Positions 1 to 5,011 of a stretch of 5,011 nt of DNA are shown piece after piece. Each line of letters opens with the position of its first letter. Position 1 is the stretch's first letter. Origin of the DNA: an uncultured Lachnospiraceae bacterium. GTDB taxonomy: Bacteria > Bacillota > Clostridia > Lachnospirales > Lachnospiraceae. The DNA lies in the NCBI GenBank assembly GCA_946630645.1, contig CAMOZD010000114.1, positions 1 through 5,011 on the forward strand, read 5' to 3'. Under the pieces are notes generated by a model that worked only from the letters and a program-made list of their open reading frames with translations, was not told where the DNA came from and made no database searches. Position numbers and translations under genes: made by a program.

Positions 1-13
1 GTAGATGATTTTT

Positions 14-22
14 GGAGGAGGG
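14..22 (+). promoter_or_regulatory. Ribosome binding site of the mgtC-like gene
   Basis: GGAGGAGGG is a purine-rich Shine-Dalgarno sequence ending five bases before the ATG at 28. It decides the start: the other in-frame ATG, at 73 (residue 16), has no comparable purine run in front of it. Only 27 bases precede the gene, so no promoter, leader or Mg2+-responsive element can be judged from this window. Confidence 0.85.
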
Positions 23-27
23 TAACT

Positions 28-735
28 ATGTTAAATGGCTTGTCGACATTTCTGCCGGAAAATACGCTGACGATGTATGATAATCTGGAATTTATGATCC
101 GTATTCTGGTTTCGGTATTCCTGGGAGGAAGTATCGGCCTGGAAAGATCCAGGAGGCAGAAGGGAGCCGGTGTCAGGACTCATTGCATTGTTGCGGTGAC
201 CTCGGCAGTATTTATGATCTTATCTAAATATGCCTTTGTAGACCTGGCTGATGTTGCCGGAACCAGAGGGGCTGATTCCTCCCGGATCGCAGCCCAGGTA
301 GTCAGCGGCATATCCTTCCTGGGTGCAGGTATTATTTTCAAGCAGGGAAGGGCCAGTGTCAGGGGCCTGACAACAGCAGCCGGTATGTGGGCTACAGCGG
401 CCATCGGCCTGGCCGTGGGAGCCGGTCTTTACTGGGTAGGTATCTTCCAGACCTGTGTCATTTTGATTCTACAGGCCATCCACCATGGTATGATTGGACC
501 CCGGACCCTGGTAGAGCAAACGATTTCTGTACGTATGAAGGATGGTCCGGATATGCTGGAAAAATTCCATAAATTTATCCATGAGGATGAGTGTATCATT
601 GATGACAGCAGTATTATCCGGAAAGAGGGATGGATCAGGATTAGTATGAGTGTGAGGATTGAGAATCCCATAGAATATGAGCAGGCTTTGGAATTTATGA
701 ATCAGAATCCCGAAGTGACAGAATTCAGCGTCTAA
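28..735 (+). CDS. MgtC/SapB family integral membrane protein
   Basis: A complete 235-residue MgtC/SapB-family protein. Seen in the sequence: hydrophobic membrane segments at about 22-38, 53-70, 90-104 and 117-150 (the last long enough for two passes). The family motifs are also present: GLERSRRQKGAGVRTH at 37-52, D83-SSRIAAQVVSGISFLGAG to residue 101, and VRGLTTAAGMWATAAIGLAVG at 111-131. After about residue 158 there is a soluble tail of about 77 residues (ISVRMKDGP..., ending NPEVTEFSV), in the position of the ACT-like C-terminal domain of longer MgtC proteins. Known of the family: Salmonella MgtC is a virulence factor needed at low Mg2+ and in macrophages, and it acts on the F1Fo ATP synthase; many non-pathogens carry homologues of unclear role. 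Inference: a membrane protein linked to Mg2+ or acid/envelope stress, not a proven transporter. The length is normal and the gene intact. It converges on the next gene, so it is not in its operon. Confidence 0.93.
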   Translation: MLNGLSTFLPENTLTMYDNLEFMIRILVSVFLGGSIGLERSRRQKGAGVRTHCIVAVTSAVFMILSKYAFVDLADVAGTRGADSSRIAAQVVSGISFLGAGIIFKQGRASVRGLTTAAGMWATAAIGLAVGAGLYWVGIFQTCVILILQAIHHGMIGPRTLVEQTISVRMKDGPDMLEKFHKFIHEDECIIDDSSIIRKEGWIRISMSVRIENPIEYEQALEFMNQNPEVTEFSV

Positions 736-768
736 GGGTTTTCAAAAGCATGCTTTTTTACGTGACAA

Positions 769-802
769 GGAGCCGCCGCTTTAGTGCGACGGCTCCGTTT
801 TT
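769..802 (+). terminator. Rho-independent terminator after the mgtC-like gene
   Basis: GGAGCCG (769-775) pairs with CGGCTCC (790-796). After one C/A mismatch (776/789), CGC (777-779) pairs with GCG (786-788) around the loop TTTAGT. A G and five T follow (797-802). The hairpin starts 33 bases after the TAA at 733-735. On the - strand the same hairpin is followed by TTGTCACG rather than a T run, so it should stop the convergent 1320-codon gene less well, although the stem could still slow polymerase coming from that side. No other terminator for the - strand gene is visible between 736 and 847. Confidence 0.88.
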
Positions 803-847
803 GTTGGATAAGTGTTGGTGTCTGGCCGGTTGGTCCGGGGCAGATGT

Positions 848-3800
848 TTAGGTTGCGAAGTGTTTGTAGCGTTCCAGCCGGTCGATTTCGGCGGCGATGA
901 GGTCTGATACCAGGCGGTCGCCGTCCATGCTGACGGAGGCGCCGCTATCGGGATACCGGGGTTCGGCAAGGACTTCAGAGAGCCGCCGCAGGGTCAGGGC
1001 CCGGTGGTAGGTTTCCTGGTAGACCTTTTCCAGGGCCAGGTAAAGGGCTCTGGAGTTCTCCAGGCAGACTCTGGATAATTCGAAAAAGGCTTCCCTGGAG
1101 GCACCCTCGAGGAAGGAGGGGACCTGGTAGGGCAGGATGGTATTAATGGAGGGCAGGAGGGAGGCGGTCTGGGCCTCTTCGTCCCTGGATTGGATTCCGT
1201 CACCGCCTACGAAGGGATAGATGTCTGATTCCAGGATCCAGGCTCTCATGTTGGGAATATTGTAGACAGCCTTGACGTTATGCTTGTTGATTTTGGCCAG
1301 GTCTCTTCCCTGGCCGGAGATTACTCCGACGATGATATCACTGACATCGACTTTTTCTTCGTCCAACAGTGTCCGTATTTTGGATACACGGTAGCCTTTA
1401 TGGAAAATATCATCCACCAGAATTACCGGTTTCTGGAAGGATTTGATGGACCGGATCTGGGTAATCAGGGAAGGATAGTTGGGGAATTCCCTGATTTCAA
1501 AGCCCTCCAGTCTCCGATTGTAAAGCTTTTCGGTATAGAGGTCTTTTGTGACAGTATCCGGCAGGCGGACTCCCTTTAATATTTTACCGAAGGGAACACA
1601 CATTTTCTCATGGGAGAGATGGATTTCCAGGAGCTCCTCCGGTATATAGTCTCCCTCCAGGTCATCTTTGCCTGTGATGGGGTTATTTTCCATGACCAGC
1701 CGGATCAGCTTATAGTTGAGGATCTCCGTCTCCAGATTAAGGACCAGCCGGCCCGGATAGAGTTTGGGAAGGGCGGTCTGCAGTCTTTTGCGGCACTGCC
1801 AGAGCACCTGCTCTACTTCCGGTGTGTTGCAGTAGGGTTCCTTGATAAAGGAAAATGCGTCGAAGAATACGGTCAGGGGATTACTCAGGTCCAGGATAAA
1901 GGAGTCCTCATAGCCCTCCAGGGGCAGAAAACCCTGGGCCAGGAGCAGGTCCCGGTGGTCCGGGCTGTCCAGCATGAGGACGTAGGAGTAAGACTGCTCC
2001 TGGACGATGGAGAGCATTTCTGCCAGGACGGTCATTTTCATATCCTCTGTCTCCGTGGTCTGGCCGCTGATGGAAGTGATCCGGACTACCCGGCCTGAAA
2101 GCTTCTGTCGCAGCAGGTTGGTCAGGTCCATATCCTCGCATTCTTCATAGAGATCAGACAGGAAGATTTTATGGTATATGACTTTTCCGCATTCCTTTAG
2201 CTCTTTTCTCTTGTCTAAGATGGTGACGGTCCTGTCTTTGTCTGACAGATCCAGTATGGTTTCAATGGGCTTGGTCCTGGCAACTTTTTTGTAAATAGGA
2301 TCCCCGGAATAGAGGTTCCTGTCCATAATATAGTTGAGGACCTGGGAATCCACCAGGCCGGAGATGTCCGTGCCCTCCTCCAGTTTCTGCTGGATATCCT
2401 GGGAGGACATGGTGTCGTAGTAGGATGGCAGATTCATATAAAGGACTTCATTCTGGATCAGCTGCTCGATGGCAGTCCGGTCCATGTGGGCCTGGGAGAT
2501 GTTCCTGTAGAAGACGATGTGGGGGAAGGTGTGGATGGAACCGGTTTTTGGGTCTTCCATGTAGGCGGAATTGGTTTCCACCACGTCATTTCCTACGACA
2601 ATATAGATTTTTCTGTCTGGAAAGAGGCTTCGCAGCAGGGCCAGGTCCTCCGTGTTACCCAGACTTATGGGATATTTCTCCGGGAACAGGTATACATGCT
2701 CCAGATCAGCCACAGACATGGATATGATCTGCCGGCGGATCTGATAGGGCTGGGTGTTCTGGAACCAGGAGAAATCATGGGCATCGATATAAACCCGGAA
2801 GCCCATCTCTGACAGTTCCCTGGCCACAGCTTTATGGCCTCTGGTAAAGGGGTCAAAGGATCCGGAGAAGAAGGCGATGGGATGTTTGTCATCTTCATCA
2901 GGAAGAGCCCCTCTGTTCTGCTGCAGGTATTTATTGATGTGGCAGAGGGAACTGCTGTTGTAGAGCTCTGCCAGGAAGGCAGGTTTGGCTACCATGTAGG
3001 TCAGGGCCTTTCTTGCCAGATGGCGCATGTATTCCTGCTGGGCATGAGAGACCGCCTCATAGCGGAAAAGCCGGTGGCCGGCCAGGAAAAAGGCTTCTCT
3101 GGCCACATCGTCTTTGTAGCTGGCCATGGCCTTGTAAAGGATGCCTGTAAAGAACTGCATTTCTGTCTGCAGATCCTGTCCCTGGACTGCCATCCTGTGG
3201 GTCGAAGAGGTCTCCATAAGCTGGAGGATGACAGCCGCTGTCTCCGTGATGGTATTGACAACCTCCTTATTGCTGTGCTCGGACAGCTCCTGGAAGGAAG
3301 GAAGAAGTTCAATCTGATCCTGGGGATCCAGATGGAGAAAAGCATTTCCCAGGAATTCCGGATAATAATTGGAGGAATCATCCATCAGTTCTATGGATTT
3401 CAGGATTTCCTGGACGATCTCATAGATATGCTGATGGGAGAGCCGGTGCATGGCCTGGACCAGGTGACGGCCGGCCGTGATAAATACGACGGCCTGGGTG
3501 TTAAGCCTCAGGATATTCAGCAGGTGGGTGGCATAGGGGAAGAGGTCTTCCCTGCCGCTGTAATAGTGCTTCAGGATTCTCAGATTCATTGTTTTGATGA
3601 TCCAGGGAGTCTCTGACCGGAGATTTTCCGAGATCAGATCCCTGGGATGAAGTCTTTTTAATTCATGGTCCGGCATGTAGGATCTTTTTTCTGTTACCTT
3701 CTCCATTATTTCAGGGTTCTGTCCGGTTATCTTCTCTTCTTCAGTGGCAGAGGTCCCGGATCCTGTCTTTTCTTTGGCGGGATCGGTCCCGGTATCCACT

Positions 3801-4810
3801 TCTCCCGGGCCGGATAATCCGGACGAAGTCCCGGAGGGAACCGGCTGAAAGCCTGGCAGCTCTTCAGGCAGGTATTGGCGAATCTGCCAGACCAGATATT
3901 TTTCACAGTAGACGCTGCTCCTTCTGGGATAGTAATCAGACAGATAGAAGAGAACATCCTCCCTGGGTTTCCAGCCCTGGCCAAACCAGGTGGAAAGCAG
4001 ACGGAGAGAGGCGATGCGGATCTCTTCATTGTCCTTTCTCAGAAAATGGCGTATGAAACCGAAGATATAGTAGAGCTGCTGGGTCGACCAGAGCTGGCAG
4101 GAGACATCCTGGATTCCTGTAATCAGGTAAAGGCAGGTCATGCTGTCCCAGCCCGTCGATTTGAAATAGGAGGAGTAGGTGGCCAGGATTGCCGGAATCA
4201 GAGGGTGCCTGGCAGTTTTAGTGGTCTCATCAGCTATGATGGCGTCCATAGGCGCTGAACTTTCCGTTGGCAGGGAATCATTTTTCTGGTCAGGTCTGGT
4301 CAGGCCCTCCATGATGGCATTCAGAATCTCCCTGATGGCATAGCCGATCCTCCGGCGGTTGGTCAGACTGGTATGGTTGCCGGGAAACAGAAGGCGGTGG
4401 AGAAATCTTTTCCAGATATCGGGATTTGTCCTGGCACAGGAGGCAATCAGAAAGCCTGCCGTCCTGGCGGCCATTCTCCGCACCGTGCTGTTTTTGTGGG
4501 GCAGCATGGCAAAGAGATAGTTGAGAACAATCCGGACCTGGTCCGGGGAAAGAAGCCCGGAATGGCTTTCCAGTATGGTCAGGCCTGCCCGGATTTTCCG
4601 CCAGTCCTCCTCGTTCTGCAGGGTTTCCATGAGACTGATGATGTCATTGGTCTCCGCCGTCAGCTGCAGGATTTTCCGCTCTGCCTCCTCTGAAAGGTGG
4701 GAGAAGGATGCAGCAATCTCCCTGTCTGACATCAGTTCAGGGAAAGGGATGGCTTCCGTGAGATTCCGGTAGGTATTCTGTTCGCTGGCATTTTGGGTTA
4801 ATTCAATCAT
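848..4810 (-). CDS. Giant multidomain protein: helical repeats, NadD/CoaD-like nucleotidyltransferase, GNAT-like region, phosphoribosyltransferase-like domain
   Basis: A 1320-residue protein with no signal peptide or membrane segment, so probably cytoplasmic. Seen, in order: helical HEAT-like repeats, about 30-320 (for example VRRMAARTAGFLIAS and EIRIASLRLLSTWFG); a G/S/T/E-rich linker, 323-376; more helices to about 640. A nucleotidyltransferase domain at about 643-835 has GSFDPFTRGH (650-659, T656 and H659 in the (H/T)xGH position), VVGND (738-742) and MSSQDIQQKL (801-810) where ISSxxIR is expected, so the arginine is Gln807. A GNAT-like stretch follows, about 850-964, ending QGFLPL. A type I PRTase-like domain, about 1067-1206, has VILVDDIFHKGYR (1129-1141): the acidic pair D1133-D1134 is kept, the TGxT part is not. 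A helical tail closes the protein. Known: NadD (about 200 residues) and CoaD (about 160) join nucleotides to NaMN or phosphopantetheine. Inference: a nucleotide-handling enzyme or sensor with unknown substrate, likely mis-named NadD in automated annotation. The start is fixed by AAGGAG eight bases upstream and an ATGA overlap with the preceding gene. Confidence 0.85.
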   Translation of the reverse strand: MIELTQNASEQNTYRNLTEAIPFPELMSDREIAASFSHLSEEAERKILQLTAETNDIISLMETLQNEEDWRKIRAGLTILESHSGLLSPDQVRIVLNYLFAMLPHKNSTVRRMAARTAGFLIASCARTNPDIWKRFLHRLLFPGNHTSLTNRRRIGYAIREILNAIMEGLTRPDQKNDSLPTESSAPMDAIIADETTKTARHPLIPAILATYSSYFKSTGWDSMTCLYLITGIQDVSCQLWSTQQLYYIFGFIRHFLRKDNEEIRIASLRLLSTWFGQGWKPREDVLFYLSDYYPRRSSVYCEKYLVWQIRQYLPEELPGFQPVPSGTSSGLSGPGEVDTGTDPAKEKTGSGTSATEEEKITGQNPEIMEKVTEKRSYMPDHELKRLHPRDLISENLRSETPWIIKTMNLRILKHYYSGREDLFPYATHLLNILRLNTQAVVFITAGRHLVQAMHRLSHQHIYEIVQEILKSIELMDDSSNYYPEFLGNAFLHLDPQDQIELLPSFQELSEHSNKEVVNTITETAAVILQLMETSSTHRMAVQGQDLQTEMQFFTGILYKAMASYKDDVAREAFFLAGHRLFRYEAVSHAQQEYMRHLARKALTYMVAKPAFLAELYNSSSLCHINKYLQQNRGALPDEDDKHPIAFFSGSFDPFTRGHKAVARELSEMGFRVYIDAHDFSWFQNTQPYQIRRQIISMSVADLEHVYLFPEKYPISLGNTEDLALLRSLFPDRKIYIVVGNDVVETNSAYMEDPKTGSIHTFPHIVFYRNISQAHMDRTAIEQLIQNEVLYMNLPSYYDTMSSQDIQQKLEEGTDISGLVDSQVLNYIMDRNLYSGDPIYKKVARTKPIETILDLSDKDRTVTILDKRKELKECGKVIYHKIFLSDLYEECEDMDLTNLLRQKLSGRVVRITSISGQTTETEDMKMTVLAEMLSIVQEQSYSYVLMLDSPDHRDLLLAQGFLPLEGYEDSFILDLSNPLTVFFDAFSFIKEPYCNTPEVEQVLWQCRKRLQTALPKLYPGRLVLNLETEILNYKLIRLVMENNPITGKDDLEGDYIPEELLEIHLSHEKMCVPFGKILKGVRLPDTVTKDLYTEKLYNRRLEGFEIREFPNYPSLITQIRSIKSFQKPVILVDDIFHKGYRVSKIRTLLDEEKVDVSDIIVGVISGQGRDLAKINKHNVKAVYNIPNMRAWILESDIYPFVGGDGIQSRDEEAQTASLLPSINTILPYQVPSFLEGASREAFFELSRVCLENSRALYLALEKVYQETYHRALTLRRLSEVLAEPRYPDSGASVSMDGDRLVSDLIAAEIDRLERYKHFAT

Positions 4811-5011
4811 GGGGTCATCTCCTTCCTGTCAAAAGCACAGACAAGACGTTTGTCCATCAGGTCGTGGTAAAGACAGGCACCTTCTTGTCTAAGCAGATAG
4901 AAACCGATGATGTGGTCAAAGCCGGCTGCCTCCGGGACGATATCACAGATATGGTTTTTCAGGCTTGTGAACCGTTCCGGATAAAAGATTCTTGTTCTGT
5001 CATCCTCGAAT
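4807..5011 (-). CDS. C-terminal end of an unrecognised protein (partial, cut by the window edge)
   Basis: One - strand frame stays open from the right edge (first whole codon at 5010-5008) to the TGA at 4809-4807; the other two forward-reading frames on that strand hit stops within about 50 bases. It gives 67 residues, starting FEDDRTRIFYPERF and ending VCAFDRKEMTP. They are mixed polar and hydrophobic (for example GFDHIIGFYLLRQEGA at about 30-45) with no membrane segment, which suits the end of a soluble domain. I do not recognise the family. The TGA overlaps the ATG of the next gene as ATGA, and that gene's ribosome binding site lies inside this coding end. Both facts support this being a real gene co-translated with the 1320-residue protein, and possibly its functional partner. 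Confidence 0.75.
   Translation of the reverse strand, partial: FEDDRTRIFYPERFTSLKNHICDIVPEAAGFDHIIGFYLLRQEGACLYHDLMDKRLVCAFDRKEMTP
4819..4824 (-). promoter_or_regulatory. Ribosome binding site of the 1320-codon gene, inside the upstream gene
   Basis: On the - strand AAGGAG (4824-4819) stands eight bases before the ATG at 4810-4808. It lies within the last codons of the upstream gene (its ...Arg-Lys-Glu-Met-Thr-Pro end), as is typical of translationally coupled operon genes. No promoter is seen between the two genes, and the overlap leaves no room for one except within the upstream coding sequence. Confidence 0.85.

Noticed and set aside
180..404. A - strand open frame inside the mgtC-like gene
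   Set aside because: It overlaps the most conserved MgtC motifs on the opposite strand and has no ribosome binding site or family resemblance worth reporting.
744..757. Palindrome AAAAGCATGCTTTT just after the mgtC-like stop codon
   Set aside because: The stem would be only about five mostly A-T pairs with a four-base loop, too weak for a terminator. It could be an operator-like site by chance. The strong hairpin 12 bases further on explains termination.
2834..3616. A 260-codon open frame on the + strand opposite the giant gene
   Set aside because: It lies wholly inside a - strand frame carrying recognisable domains, its product shows no family motif, and other long antisense frames (for example 1610-2098 and 3875-4258) occur along the same gene. 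It is a codon-bias shadow.
848..4810. Calling the large gene nadD or coaD
   Set aside because: Only about 190 of 1320 residues match that superfamily, the second signature lacks its arginine, and the added domains make a housekeeping role in NAD or CoA synthesis unlikely.
1..5011. tRNA, rRNA, CRISPR array, insertion sequence or long repeats
   Set aside because: No repeated spacer pattern, transposase-like protein, terminal inverted repeats or tRNA-like cloverleaf was noticed, and almost all of the window is coding.

Overview
The window looks like chromosomal DNA from a low-to-mid-GC Firmicute, most likely a gut Clostridia member of the Lachnospiraceae type. This is an inference. It rests on the strong AGGAGG-type ribosome binding sites at close spacing, the roughly balanced base composition by eye, a Firmicute-like MgtC protein, and a very large cytidylyltransferase-like fusion protein of a kind I associate with that group. 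No species can be named from the sequence alone.

Layout: a complete MgtC/SapB-family membrane protein gene lies at 28-735 on the + strand and is closed by a clear Rho-independent hairpin at 769-802. A convergent operon reads in from the right edge on the - strand. It holds the last 67 codons of an unrecognised gene (5011-4807), overlapping by four bases (ATGA) the start of a 1320-residue multidomain protein (4810-848). The 112-base gap between the two convergent stop codons holds the terminator and nothing else I can support. Everything else is coding.

The item of interest is the 1320-residue protein. Reading it N to C, I see: a helical, HEAT-like solenoid region (about 30-320); a low-complexity linker (about 323-376); a second helical region (about 377-640); a nucleotidyltransferase domain of the NadD/CoaD type, with GSFDPFTRGH at 650-659 (about 643-835); a region resembling a GNAT acetyltransferase fold (about 850-964); a type I phosphoribosyltransferase-like domain with VILVDDIFHKGYR at 1129-1141 (about 1067-1206); and a helical tail. 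Two of the expected active-site motifs are altered. It is probably not a housekeeping NadD or CoaD, and its substrate is unknown. The ATGA overlap suggests that it is made together with the upstream protein, whose identity lies mostly outside the window. The mgtC-like gene is on the other strand with its own terminator, so there is no reason to link it functionally to this operon.
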